Origin: QHXQ01 sp963788965
GTDB taxonomy: Bacteria; Acidobacteriota; Blastocatellia; Pyrinomonadales; Pyrinomonadaceae
Direction: 5' to 3'
NCBI GenBank assembly: GCA_963788965.1
Contig: CAWBIK010000006.1
Coordinates: 806,001-870,000, forward strand
DNA: 64,000 nucleotides
Numbering within the stretch: the stretch's first letter is position 1; each line of letters opens with the position of its first letter. Positions 8,866 to 18,102 of this stretch are shown here, piece after piece. The translations under genes were made by a program, and so were the position numbers. The notes below the pieces were generated by a model. That model did no database searches and had not been told where the DNA came from. It saw only the letters and a list, made by a program, of their open reading frames with translations.

Positions 8866-10464
8866 CTACTGGTCCGACGAGCGCGTTTGGTCGAACGACT
8901 TGTTCGGCGCGGCCGCAGCGGAAGGGGTGTGCGTCCGGTTCGTAAGATTTGCGATTGCCATAACCAGTTCAGCCGGCTCGACTGGCTTGGGCATATGCAA
9001 CTGAAAGCCGGCCGAGAGTGCGCGCAGGCGGTCTGACGCGCGGGCGTGCGCCGTCAACGCAATGGCCGGAATCCTTCGGTCCTGCCCCTCTTCTAAAACC
9101 CGCACCTTGCGAATCAAAGAATACCCGTCTTCATTAGACATTTCGATGTCGCTAATCAACAAGTCGTGTTTCTTTAGTCGCAAAATTTCAAGCGCGTCGG
9201 CGACCGTGGCAACAGCCTTGACCACGGCACCACTCTGCGTCAAGACCGTAACCAACAAGTCACGCGTGTCGTGCTCATCGTCCACGACGAGCACTCGCAC
9301 TCCGTCGAGCCGCGCTAACTCCGTCGGCCGCACTACATCTGCCGCGGCCTGCTGCTCTGTAGCGACGTTTGAAAAGTGTTCCGCGTTATGAACGATCATA
9401 ACGGGCAGTCGCAGGATGAAAGACGCGCCTAGCCCTGCGCCCGGACTGACCGCGCGGATAGTTCCGCCGTGCAGTTCGACTATGTGCTTTGTGATCGCCA
9501 ACCCTAAGCCCAGCCCGCTATGATGCCTTGTCGTTGTGTTATCAGCTTGGCGGAAGCGCTCAAACACGTAAGGCAAAAACTCCGCGCTAATGCCTTGGCC
9601 GGTGTCGCTCACCGTGATCTCAACGCTGGAGTTGACGCGCGCCAGTCGAATCTGCACGCGCCCGCCCTTCGGCGTAAACTTGATTGCGTTCGACAGCAAG
9701 TTCCACAAGACCTGCTGTAAACGTTCGGGGTCGCCGGACACCGGCCCCGCTCTCGGATCGAGCACGGCTTGGAGCCTGACCCCTTTAGCATCGGCGGCGG
9801 GGCGGACGACATCAATGGCCGCTTCCGCAAGCGAGTCCAGTTCGACCCGGCCAACGTCGAGGCGGATTTTGCCGGAGATGATACGGGAGAAATCCAACAA
9901 GTCTTCGATCAGTTGGCTCTGTGATTCTGCGTTCCGCTCGATGGTGTCGAGCGCACGCGCCACGGTCTTATCGTCAAGCTTGCCGGTCTTCATCATGCGC
10001 GCCCACCCCAAGATCGCTGTCAGGGGCGTGCGCAGTTCATGTGAGACGACGGCTAAGAATTCGTCCTTGGCGCGGGTGGCTTCCTCCGCCACCTTCTTCG
10101 CCTGAAGAATCTCGTCTTCGTACTGATTACGCTGTCGAATCTGCATTAGAATGCAGTCGTAGCTGACCACGCCCCCGCGCTCGCGGCGCAGCGCGTTTAT
10201 GAGAACGGGAACCTCCACCCCATTCTTTGCCCGCAGCGAAAGATAAACTTCCTCCACTTTGCCGTGCAGCTTGAGGAGCGGGAAGAAGTGCGTCTGGTAG
10301 AAGATGCGACCGGCGACGGGCAGAATAGTTTCGACGTGTCGACCCTGCAACTCGCCGAGGTCGTAGCCGAGCGAGTCCAGCAGCGTGGCATTGACCAGCA
10401 TGATCTTGCTGTCGTCGGCGAATGACAGGAAGCCACATGGCGCTGTGTTTAGCGTGTCGTCCAT
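8866..10464 (-). CDS. PAS / histidine kinase / receiver hybrid sensor
   Basis: A 532-residue soluble signalling protein with no membrane segment. It has an N-terminal PAS domain (residues 1-115), a short coiled linker, and a HisKA domain with phospho-acceptor His142 in 'VVSHELRTPL'. An HATPase_c domain follows, with N ('NLLSNAIKF'), G1 ('DTGQGIS') and G2 ('GLGLGLA') boxes. The C-terminal receiver (residues 390-510) has Asp439 in 'LLISDIEMS' and the conserved 'PKPVEP' lysine. It begins 28 bases after an RsbQ-like hydrolase gene ends, so the PAS domain probably senses a product or ligand handed over by that hydrolase. The output partner is not in the window. Confidence 0.9.
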   Translation of the reverse strand: MDDTLNTAPCGFLSFADDSKIMLVNATLLDSLGYDLGELQGRHVETILPVAGRIFYQTHFFPLLKLHGKVEEVYLSLRAKNGVEVPVLINALRRERGGVVSYDCILMQIRQRNQYEDEILQAKKVAEEATRAKDEFLAVVSHELRTPLTAILGWARMMKTGKLDDKTVARALDTIERNAESQSQLIEDLLDFSRIISGKIRLDVGRVELDSLAEAAIDVVRPAADAKGVRLQAVLDPRAGPVSGDPERLQQVLWNLLSNAIKFTPKGGRVQIRLARVNSSVEITVSDTGQGISAEFLPYVFERFRQADNTTTRHHSGLGLGLAITKHIVELHGGTIRAVSPGAGLGASFILRLPVMIVHNAEHFSNVATEQQAAADVVRPTELARLDGVRVLVVDDEHDTRDLLVTVLTQSGAVVKAVATVADALEILRLKKHDLLISDIEMSNEDGYSLIRKVRVLEEGQDRRIPAIALTAHARASDRLRALSAGFQLHMPKPVEPAELVMAIANLTNRTHTPSAAAAPNKSFDQTRSSDQ

Positions 10465-10492
10465 ACGACCCCTGAAACCTCTCCACGATCTC

Positions 10493-11308
10493 TTAGTCGG
10501 TGCGGGCGGCGCGCAGATATTCTTTGATGATCCGGATCGTCTCCTCCGGGTGACTCATGTGCGGGCAGTGGCCCGTCGCCTCCATGACACGTAACGTGCT
10601 TTGGGGCAGATGACGCTGGAGGTATTCGCCTACCTCAAGCGGCGCAATGGCGTCCTCCGAGCATTGCATGATGAGCGACGGAGTTTTCACCTTCGGCACA
10701 TCGCTCCGGTTATCGGAGAAGAAGGTGGCCTCGGCAAAGCGCCGCGCGATCTTCGGATCAGTAGAACAGAAACTCTCTTCCAACTCACGCGTCAACTCAG
10801 GCCGCTCCTGATTCTTCATAACCACAGGCGCGAGAAAATTTGCCCAGCCGATATAGTTTTTCTCCATCACGTCCAGTAGTCCTTCGATGTCCGCGCGCTC
10901 GAAGCCGCCGACATAATCAGGCGCGTCGTTGATGTAGCAGGGCGAGGGGCCGATGAGGATGAGACGTGCAAATCGCTCTGGTTCTCGGATGGAGGCCAGC
11001 ATCCCGATCACGCTGCTCACGGAATGCCCGACGTAGATAACATCCGTCAGTTCAAGTTCGGCGCAGATGTCGAGCACGTCCTGCGCGTAGCCGTCGAGGT
11101 CGCCGTACCGCTCGGCGCTATACGCTTGCAGGTCAGACTTGCCCGCGCCGACATAATCGAACAGGACGATTTGGTAGTGCTCCTCGAAGGCTGGCGTCAC
11201 GAACCGCCACATATTCTGATCACAACCGAAGCCATGAGCAAACAGCATGGGCTGCGTGCCTGTACCAAACACCCGCACGTTGTTCCGAATAAGAATGTTC
11301 CGCGTCAA
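10493..11308 (-). CDS. RsbQ-like alpha/beta hydrolase
   Basis: A 271-residue alpha/beta hydrolase of the RsbQ/KAI2/D14 type. The catalytic triad falls at Ser96 ('VGHSVSS'), Asp219 ('SEDAIAP') and His247 ('TGHCPH'). These match the numbering I recall for Bacillus RsbQ, and the length also matches (about 269). RsbQ supplies a small hydrophobic ligand or activity to the PAS domain of its partner RsbP; here the partner downstream is a PAS-histidine kinase-receiver. Start is TTG at 11308, supported by GGAGG (11315-11319 on the complement). Confidence 0.88.
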   Translation of the reverse strand: MTRNILIRNNVRVFGTGTQPMLFAHGFGCDQNMWRFVTPAFEEHYQIVLFDYVGAGKSDLQAYSAERYGDLDGYAQDVLDICAELELTDVIYVGHSVSSVIGMLASIREPERFARLILIGPSPCYINDAPDYVGGFERADIEGLLDVMEKNYIGWANFLAPVVMKNQERPELTRELEESFCSTDPKIARRFAEATFFSDNRSDVPKVKTPSLIMQCSEDAIAPLEVGEYLQRHLPQSTLRVMEATGHCPHMSHPEETIRIIKEYLRAARTD

Positions 11309-11319
11309 TCCATTCCTCC

Positions 11320-11643
11320 ATCAAGTTCTATTCAATTGCAATCGTCTCTGTTCCAGAAAGCATGGATACAGCAATGAAAGTCAACCAACTGACGCAATAA
11401 ACAGCGATTCTCGTTTAATGTAACTCTGATTTGTTGACAAGGGCAACGAGAGACTACAGAAGGTATGTATCGCAGCAATATATCCGGGGAAGTAATGAAA
11501 GGGAAGGAGCGTATGTCTTAAATAAAGCGGGGGGCGGCTCCCTGATTGAGTGCCGTCCGCGAACAACATGCAACCCGCGTCGCAAGAAAGCATCTTGAAG
11601 AAAATGCTATCGCGCCGTCAGATGAAATGACTTGTTATGCGGC
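11320..11643. other. gene-free stretch upstream of the RsbQ-like gene
   Basis: About 325 bases between the hydrolase start and the end of the DUF1028 gene. It is somewhat AT-richer than its surroundings and should hold the promoter of the hydrolase/kinase pair. I see no convincing hexamer pair, hairpin or coding frame. Confidence 0.4.
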
Positions 11644-12402
11644 TCAATGGATGGCAGGCAGCTTGCGACCTGAACTGATTGCTTGCCGCCAGTTATCATA
11701 CTTTGTCCGCAGCAATGTGATCGGATTCCTGCCGCCTTCTTCCTGACCGGGAATATTTATACGCAAGTAGGGTGCGTTAATGTCGTCCGTCGGCTTTGCC
11801 ACAATGATGAAGGCTGAGCGCGCCTTCTGCTGTCCACAACGATTGTCGCCGCCACTGACGGCTCCTGCTTCAAGTGCTGCCATCAGGCGGTCGGCCAAAC
11901 TCATTCGGCTATCCCTGGCGGCAGCCTCAAAAGCCGACAGTGCAGCGCGGACAACGCTGGCATCGGTCAGCGTGTTGCCTTGAATAGTGACTCCGTAGCC
12001 GCGCGCCTCTCCCTTCCAACTGTCAGTGTCAACGCCGGTATATGTCGCCGGTTTGTTCTCGAAACCAAGCGCCACAATTCCATACTGCTGTAAAGAGAAG
12101 TTGGGATCGAACTCAGGGTTGGTAATCACGGCTAACACGGCTTGCGGACTCGCGCCTTCGCGCAGCATCTTAACTCCTTGCCGCTTGGCCGCCATGTTAC
12201 TCATAGCTTGCGCGACAATAACTCCCTTGCCGGGCGCGACACCCGCGATCCCGAATACGAAATCGGTGCAAGATGCGCCTGCAATGCCGACTTCTTTAGT
12301 CTTCGGATCAACCGCCGTGATTGACCAAGTAGCCCGCGCTAAACTTGGACACAGCAGAGACAGGAAGGTCACGGTGAGAATGACTATTTGTTGACGTTTC
12401 AT
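11644..12402 (-). CDS. exported DUF1028 protein
   Basis: A 252-residue protein with a clear signal peptide ('LTVTFLSLLCPSLARA', cleaved near residue 24). The mature part is a DUF1028 domain: it starts 'TWSITAVDPKTKEVGIAGAS', has 'GVAPGKGVIVAQAMSN', 'YGVTIQGNTL' and 'ALEAGAVSGGDNRCGQQKARSAFI'. The family has an Ntn-hydrolase-like fold, and its substrate is unknown. Its ATG overlaps the stop of the upstream membrane protein gene by ATGA (12399-12402), so the two are translationally coupled. Confidence 0.88.
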   Translation of the reverse strand: MKRQQIVILTVTFLSLLCPSLARATWSITAVDPKTKEVGIAGASCTDFVFGIAGVAPGKGVIVAQAMSNMAAKRQGVKMLREGASPQAVLAVITNPEFDPNFSLQQYGIVALGFENKPATYTGVDTDSWKGEARGYGVTIQGNTLTDASVVRAALSAFEAAARDSRMSLADRLMAALEAGAVSGGDNRCGQQKARSAFIIVAKPTDDINAPYLRINIPGQEEGGRNPITLLRTKYDNWRQAISSGRKLPAIH

Positions 12403-12935
12403 ATAGGCGAGTTTCGCTCATCTCTCCGATGCGCCTTAGCGGAGCGCCGCGCCAGCAGTGCAATTGGTAAGCCGACCAAGACCGCGTGCGCAATAAAGGC
12501 GGGCAGAAAGAGGCGGAAGGAAAATGGTCGGGCCCCGATGGCTGACAGCGGGATAATGACATGGTTCATCCCCAGATAAGCGAGCAGCCCGTATATTAAG
12601 CCGCACACAACTGCGTGGTGAAGCAAAACCGGCAATTTCAGACTAGCCAAATAATAAACTGCGGCGATGCACGTCGCCACCACGAAATGCAGCAGCAGAC
12701 CGAGCAAAAAAGTCTGGATGCCGCCTTCAAACGCAGCCTGGCCGAGCAAGCCCGCCGCGACGGATTGGAAAATTCGCAGCGGCTTTACGCCCCAGATTAG
12801 ACCGTAAAAGATGAACGCAAACAGCCCGTCCAAGATGCCGACGACCAGACCACCATAAAGAATCGTGTCAAAAGCGCGCGGGCGTTCCATGATAGATGCG
12901 TCATCACCGGAATGTGTGAAAGTGTCGGCACTCAT
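12399..12935 (-). CDS. four-helix membrane protein of unknown function
   Basis: 178 residues from the ATG at 12935, which follows a purine-rich GAAAGAGAGAAA; a longer frame upstream is unlikely. Four or five hydrophobic helices are visible: 'GGLVVGILDGLFAFIFYGL', 'FLLGLLLHFVVATCIAAVYYL', 'AVVCGLIYGLLAYLGM' and 'FIAHAVLVGLPIALLAR'. No catalytic motif. Coupled to the DUF1028 gene by a 4-base overlap. Confidence 0.65.
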   Translation of the reverse strand: MSADTFTHSGDDASIMERPRAFDTILYGGLVVGILDGLFAFIFYGLIWGVKPLRIFQSVAAGLLGQAAFEGGIQTFLLGLLLHFVVATCIAAVYYLASLKLPVLLHHAVVCGLIYGLLAYLGMNHVIIPLSAIGARPFSFRLFLPAFIAHAVLVGLPIALLARRSAKAHRRDERNSPI

Positions 12936-13131
12936 GAATTTCTCTCTTTCGTCTGAACCATACATCAAGGTAGCAGCATAACGTCCGGCAGCACCCGCGC
13001 GCCCATTCAACCTACATGAAAGGAACTATCTATTTGACGCAAGATAGAATATTTAGCTCGACCTGTTATGCAACTTTGCTGATACGTTATTGCAGTTGCG
13101 ACTTACAACCTGCGGCTCGTAGATAATGCCC

Positions 13132-13165
13132 TGTCCATTCATCATGCAGCCTTCATCGTTCATCG
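13132..13165. repeat. partial ATGATGAATGA-type intergenic repeat
   Basis: CATTCATCATGCAGCCTTCA and then TCGTTCATCGTTT on the plus strand repeats words found at 958-1024, 6940-6967 and at the very first bases of the window (GCCTTCATCGTTT). The stop codon of the gene ending at 13160 lies inside it. Confidence 0.5.
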
Positions 13166-13603
13166 TTTCTCTTTAAAGCCCCACAGCCAGAAGACACAGG
13201 CGACGAGAGTTGGCAGGACAACCGTGGTCTGCAAGAGGAACGCGATCACGTCGTTGGCGAGGCGACCCGTGTACGAGAGGCCGTTGACGCCGAGGATAGA
13301 GGCGACGAGCGTGACGAGCCAGTTCGCCCATGCGGGCAGGGCGAACACAAACGCGAGGCGTTTAAGCCCGCGCGCGCTGTAGTGCAAAAACTGAAAGCTC
13401 CACGCCGCCGCGATAAGCCACAAACTGCCGAACAGCGCGTTGAGGTGTGCGGCGCGCGCCAGTTGCGGCGTCAACACGGGGTCGCCGATGCCGAACTTCT
13501 TCGTCACCGCCGCTGCCAGCCAGAAGCCCGTGACCATCCCAATCGAGAACAACAGCGCGCCCGCGAACACCAAACGTTTGCGTATCTGATCTGTTTCAGT
13601 CAT
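13160..13603 (-). CDS. small membrane protein, possibly styrene-oxide-isomerase-like
   Basis: 147 residues from the ATG at 13603, with four hydrophobic helices. The pattern 'ARAAHLNALFGSLWLI' followed by 'LPAWANWLVTLVASILG' recalls the small membrane isomerase family of StyC, where a histidine in an 'AHL' motif contacts heme. Only the spacing and a few residues match, so this is a suggestion. Its start abuts a TGACAAG-type repeat array and its stop lies in another repeat. Confidence 0.5.
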   Translation of the reverse strand: MTETDQIRKRLVFAGALLFSIGMVTGFWLAAAVTKKFGIGDPVLTPQLARAAHLNALFGSLWLIAAAWSFQFLHYSARGLKRLAFVFALPAWANWLVTLVASILGVNGLSYTGRLANDVIAFLLQTTVVLPTLVACVFWLWGFKEKR

Positions 13604-13612
13604 AGCAAGACA

Positions 13613-13734
13613 GTGACAAGTGACGGGTAACAAGTGACGAGTATCAAGCGACGAAACTCGCGCGCGGTCTAAGACGTGACGAGTGCCCGCAATTCTATCT
13701 TGTCACTTGTCGCTTGTCACCCGTCACTTGTCGC
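13613..13734. repeat. inverted heptad repeat array, GTGACAA/GTGACGA type
   Basis: Six 7-nt units run at 13613-13654 (GTGACAA, GTGACGG, GTAACAA, GTGACGA, GTATCAA, GCGACGA). Five inverted units run at 13700-13734 (TTGTCAC, TTGTCGC, TTGTCAC, CCGTCAC, TTGTCGC). The two arms can form a long hairpin. The inverted arm reaches into glcF and supplies its last residues ('TSDG') and stop. Related arrays are at 22512-22584 and at the right end of the window. Confidence 0.75.
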
Positions 13735-15069
13735 GGCTTTATAAATCCCTGCGCGCCGGTACGACTCGTCCAACAGTTCGACGGGATGACAGACGCGCAG
13801 ACGCAGACCTTTGAGTTGCGCGCCCGCGCTCAGTTGCATGTGACAACCGGGATTGCCGGTCGCCAATAGTTCCGCACCCGTCGCGGCCGCGTGTTGCAGT
13901 TTTTCGTCGAGCACGCGCGCGGCCAACTCAGGCTCAAGCAAGTTGTAGACGCCCGCGCCGCCGCAGCACACGTCGCTGCCTGTGAGCGGCACGAACGGGA
14001 GCGCGGGGATCGCGCGCAGCACGTCGAGCGGTTCGGCGGCGGCGCGTTGCCCGTGGAGCAGATGGCAAGAGGCATCGTAGGTCGTCACCGTGTCGGGCAG
14101 CGGTGCGCCCGCGCGCACACCCGTGACCTGTAGTTGCTGGCTGATGTCGCGCACGCGTGCGCTAAACGTGCGGGCGCGCTCGGCGTACTGCGGATCATGT
14201 GCGAGCAAGTGACCGTAACCGGCGAGCATTGCGCCGCAGCCGCCCGCATTCGTGACGACGGGCACGGGCGCATCAGCGGCGAAGGCTTCTATGTTCAAGC
14301 GCGCGAGGCGACGTGCGCCCTCTATGTCGCCCGCATGTGCGTGCAGCGCGCCGCAGCAGACTTGCGTGCGCGGGCTGCTTACCTCGCAACCGTTCGCAGT
14401 CAGCACACGCGCGGTCGCACGGTTGACGCGCGCGAACAAACCTTCGGTCACGCAGCCTTTGAAGAGCAGGGCGCTGGCGACCGGCAACGCGGGCACAGGC
14501 GCTTGATCTAATGCAGGCACGTTCGCGTCTGCGCGTGTCGATAGCTGAACGGGCGTTGAGCTTGCGAGCAATGCAAGCGCGAAGTCGAGGCGCGGCGCGA
14601 GCAGGCGCGGCAGCTTGGTTGCACGTAGCAAACGAACGAAGCCTGTGTCGCGTGCGAGCCGCGAGGCCGCGAAGACAAAACGCAGGCGCGGCGGCTGAAG
14701 CCAGATGTGGCGAAGAACAAAGCGCAGCAAGCGATTGGTCCAACTCTTATCAACTTGTTGGTGTTGCAAGTCGGCGCGCGCAGCTTCGAGCAGATGTCCG
14801 TACTCGACGCCCGACGGGCACGCGCTTTCGCACGCGCGGCAACCGAGGCAGCGATTGATGTGACGCTCGAAGGTTGGCGCGGTTGCGGCCAGCCGGCCCT
14901 CTTCGACGGCGCGCATCAAGTAGATGCGCCCGCGTGGGCCGTCGTTCTCATCACCCGTCTGCACGTAGGTTGGGCACGCTTCGAGGCACAGCCCGCAATG
15001 CACACACGCGAGCAGCTTGCCCGACTCTTGCGCCAGCATGGTGTCGAGTTGTGATGGATGAACGCTCAT
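13717..15069 (-). CDS. glcF: glycolate oxidase iron-sulfur subunit
   Basis: GlcF carries electrons from the flavin subunits GlcD/GlcE of the membrane-associated glycolate oxidase. The 450-residue product has two 4Fe-4S ferredoxin motifs, CVHCGLCLEACP and CLGCRACESACP, in the first 90 residues. Two CCG domains follow: 'CCGALHAHAGD' near residue 240 and 'DVCCGGAGVYNL' near residue 370, the heterodisulfide-reductase-type cysteine motifs. It is the last gene after glcD and glcE on the same strand. The C-terminus runs into a repeat array. Confidence 0.94.
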   Translation of the reverse strand: MSVHPSQLDTMLAQESGKLLACVHCGLCLEACPTYVQTGDENDGPRGRIYLMRAVEEGRLAATAPTFERHINRCLGCRACESACPSGVEYGHLLEAARADLQHQQVDKSWTNRLLRFVLRHIWLQPPRLRFVFAASRLARDTGFVRLLRATKLPRLLAPRLDFALALLASSTPVQLSTRADANVPALDQAPVPALPVASALLFKGCVTEGLFARVNRATARVLTANGCEVSSPRTQVCCGALHAHAGDIEGARRLARLNIEAFAADAPVPVVTNAGGCGAMLAGYGHLLAHDPQYAERARTFSARVRDISQQLQVTGVRAGAPLPDTVTTYDASCHLLHGQRAAAEPLDVLRAIPALPFVPLTGSDVCCGGAGVYNLLEPELAARVLDEKLQHAAATGAELLATGNPGCHMQLSAGAQLKGLRLRVCHPVELLDESYRRAGIYKAATSDG

Positions 15070-15104
15070 TGAAAATAAATAGGCAGTAGGCAGTTAAGAT
15101 ATGC

Positions 15105-16581
15105 TCATGCGATTGCCTTGTTGTTAAAAAATCTGCCGGGCGATAGGTGCGCGGCCGGATCGAGTTGTTGCTGGACGCGTTGCATGAGTTGCGCGGTAGT
15201 TGTACGAAGACCCCAAACGTCAATCAACTGTTTCACCTCGTTGGGCGCGCGTTCGATGACGAGTGAGCCGCCGAGCTTTTGCGTTGTGTTGCGCAACTGC
15301 GTTAGCGACTCCGCGATCTGCGTTGCGCCTTGCTCAACCGCATAGAGCATGCGTAAGCGACCGTCGCCGAGGCCCGTGTGCCAGTGCAGGGAATGAAACG
15401 ATTGCTCACGATCTGCAACAGTGTCGGCGATCAATGAACGCAACTCCGTGGGGCGGACGCACGCGCGCCAGATGAGTTTGTGTTCGGGTGCGAGCGGCTG
15501 CGCGGCAAGCGTGCGCCAGAAGTGTTCGTCAGGCTCACAGAGTTCAAACGCGGCGTGGGGGAACAACGCGCGCGCGCGCGCCGCTTGATCGACGACGGCT
15601 GCGGTCGTGCCTGCGAAGCGCAGCAGCAACGCGAAGTGGCCCGGCGGACCTTCGATGCCAATGGCTGCGGCAAGCGGTGGCGAGAGGAGTTCGACGGCGG
15701 CCGGCAGGAATTTGCCCGCGCACAGTTGGCGTGCGCCGTTGAATAGGTCCTCAATGTCGGTCGCTTGCACAAGCAGTGTCGCCGTGCGCGCGGGGCGTGG
15801 GCGCAGTTTGAATGTCAGTTCGGTGATCAAGCCGAGCGTGCCGTAACTGCCGTTGAACAACTTGCAGAGATCGTAGCCAGCGACGTTCTTGACGACGTTG
15901 CCGCCCATCTTGATCTGCCGGCCGTCGGCCAGCACGGCGCGCAGCCCCAACACAAAGCCGCGCAACGGCCCGTAACCGTAAGCCTGCGCGCCGCCCATGC
16001 CGGTCGCCACGACGCCGCCGACCGTTGCGCGCCCATCGTCCGGCGGATCAATGGGCAACCATTGACCGGCGCGACCTATCGTTGTCTGAAACTCCGCGAA
16101 CGTCAGACCCGCTTCGACTGTGGCGACCAGATCGGCCGGCTCATGGTGTACAAGACGAGTCATGACGCCGCGTAGTGATGATCAGATTGATACGTTTGCG
16201 CGGCGCGCCAACGTCGAGCCATGTGGCTGCGCCCGCGGGCACGACCGACCAGCCGTGTTGTGCGGCGAGCCGCATGACGGCGCACGCTTCGTCGGCTGAT
16301 GCGGGTGCGACCGTAACCGTGCGCTCGGTGCATGTGATGTGTTCGTGACTGACGAGCGCGGCTAGTTGTTGTTGCGCAGTCTCAATGACAAATGAAGCTT
16401 GTACAGGTTGTGTTGTTGGGTGAACAGTTGTTTGCGTAACTACAGTTGAAGACTGGCGTGCTGGTGCATCTACTTGTGATGCAAGCAAGGCGTTCGACTG
16501 TGGATCACGGCCATTTTCATCAGTCGCAGCGCGGCTGTTTATCGATTGTCCATCTTCTTGTTGTGTGCGCGTCGTTAACAT
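15105..16581 (-). CDS. glcE: glycolate oxidase FAD-binding subunit, frame broken
   Basis: GlcE is the second flavoprotein of glycolate oxidase. The C-terminal 350 residues are in one frame ('GGVVATGMGGAQAYGYG', 'MGGNVVKNVAGYDLCKLFNG', 'GSYGTLGLITELTFKLRP'). The N-terminal PCMH part ('ITCTERTVTVAPASADEA', 'VVPAGAATWLDVG') is in another frame; the break is near 16161-16172, where one base is extra. The ATG at 16581 is a possible start. However, the reading frame upstream is open into the C-terminal end of glcD, so a GlcD-GlcE fusion with a low-complexity linker is possible. Confidence 0.82.
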
Positions 16582-18001
16582 CTGACCGACGGCGACGGCG
16601 CGTGCTTCGCCGCAGCCGCGCGGCGTCGGGGATGATCTTGCCGGGGTTGCACAAGCCTGACGGATCAAAGGCGGCGCGCACTCGCAGCATTGCATCCAGA
16701 TCGTCTGGCGAGAAGATGAGCGGCAGGTATGCGCTCTTATCGAGGCCGACGCCGTGCTCGCCTGTGATCGTGCCGCCTGCGCGCACGCATGTTGCAACGA
16801 TCTCGCGACCGGCGTCCGTGACGCGGCGCACTTCGTCTGCGTCGCGCGAGGTCGAAGCAGATGAGAGGATGCAAGTTGCCGTCGCCCGCGTGGAAGACGT
16901 TGGCGAGCCGGAGGTGATAGTGCGCGCCGATGCGATAGGTGTCCGCCAACACTTCGGGCAGGCGCGAGCGCGGCACAACCGCATCTTGCAAGACGAGATC
17001 GGGCGCGATGCCGGCCCATCGCGCCGAACGCGCCTTTGCGCGCCGCCCAGAGTTTCTTGCGCTCGTACTCGTCGGCCGCATGACGCACGTTGCGCGCGCC
17101 GTGTGCGCGACAGATCGCTTCGGCTCGTTGTGCTTCGTCGTCAAGTCCGGCTTCAAGGCCGTCGAGTTCGACAAGCAGCGCGGCGCTCCGCGTCGGTGGG
17201 CAGCCCGGCGGCGAAGACGCTCGCTTCGACGGCGCGGATGGTCGCCCCGTCAACCATCTCAAGCGCGGCGGGCATCAACCCGGCGGCGATGATGGCGGAG
17301 ACGGCGCGGCTCGCGTCGTTCACGTCCAAGAAGTCCGCGAGCAGCGTTCGCACGGCGGGCGGCAGCGACACGAGGCGCACGGTCGCTTCGGTGGCAATGC
17401 CGAACGTGCCTTCTGAACCGACGAAGACGCCGAGCAGATCGTAGCCCGTCGCTTCCGCACCCGCGCCGCCGAGATCGATGATCGTGCCGTCGCTTAAGAC
17501 GACGCGTGCGCCGAGGACGTGATCGGTCGTCGTGCCGTACTTCAGACAATGTATGCCGCCCGCGTTCTCCGCGATGTTGCCGCCGATGGTGCAGGTCGGG
17601 TTGCTCGAAGGGTCGGGCACGTAATAAAGACCGTAAGGTGCGACCGCGCGCGACAGTTGTGCGTTGACTAAGCCTGTCTGGACAACCGCGAGGTGATTCT
17701 CATGATCTATCTTGAGCACGCGGCGCATGCGTGCAAGCTCGATGACAATACCGCTATCGAGCGCGAGTGCGCCGCCTGATAGACCAGTGCCCGCGCCGCG
17801 TGGCGCGAACGAGACGCCCGCGCGTGCGAGTTCTTTGACGACTGCTGACGTTGTTTCAGTGCTGGTGGGAAATACGACCGCGCGCGGTCGGTGCTTGTGC
17901 TGCGTCAACCCGTCGCACTCGTAGACGAGCAGTTCATCCGGGTGAGAGATCACATTGTCCGACCCGACAATGGCACGCAGGTGTTCGACAAGTTGATCCA
18001 C
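16582..18001 (-). pseudogene. glcD: glycolate oxidase subunit GlcD, several frame breaks
   Basis: The FAD-linked catalytic subunit that oxidises glycolate to glyoxylate. The first 270 residues are intact from the GTG at 18001: 'VFPTSTETTSAVVKEL', 'APRGAGTGLSGGAL', 'NIAENAGGIHCLKYG', 'GSEGTFGIATEATVRL'. Then the frame changes near 17185, 17011, 16844 and 16629, each fixed by removing one base. The downstream pieces are still conserved ('DEYERKKLWAARKGAFGAMG', 'APDLVLQDAVVPRSRLPEVL', 'FHAGDGNLHPLICFD', 'GEHGVGLDKSAYLPLIF', 'NPGKIIP'). Conservation in every frame argues for sequencing indels. Divergent from an amidohydrolase gene. Confidence 0.85.
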
Positions 18002-18102
18002 TTCGCAGACTCAAGCCGGGCGCACGTTGGAAATTTTAACCGGACAGGCGCGAGCAATGATACACTACGCGCCCGGTCAGCGCGTAACAGCCCCTGCTTC
18101 AT

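Noticed and set aside
13160..13603. Confident styrene-oxide isomerase call
   Set aside because: Only the AHL and ANWL patterns match; residues that would decide the activity cannot be verified by eye, so it is kept as a suggestion.
16446..17444. 332-residue plus-strand frame over glcD
   Set aside because: Arg/Ser-rich shadow; the minus strand carries clear GlcD blocks in several frames.
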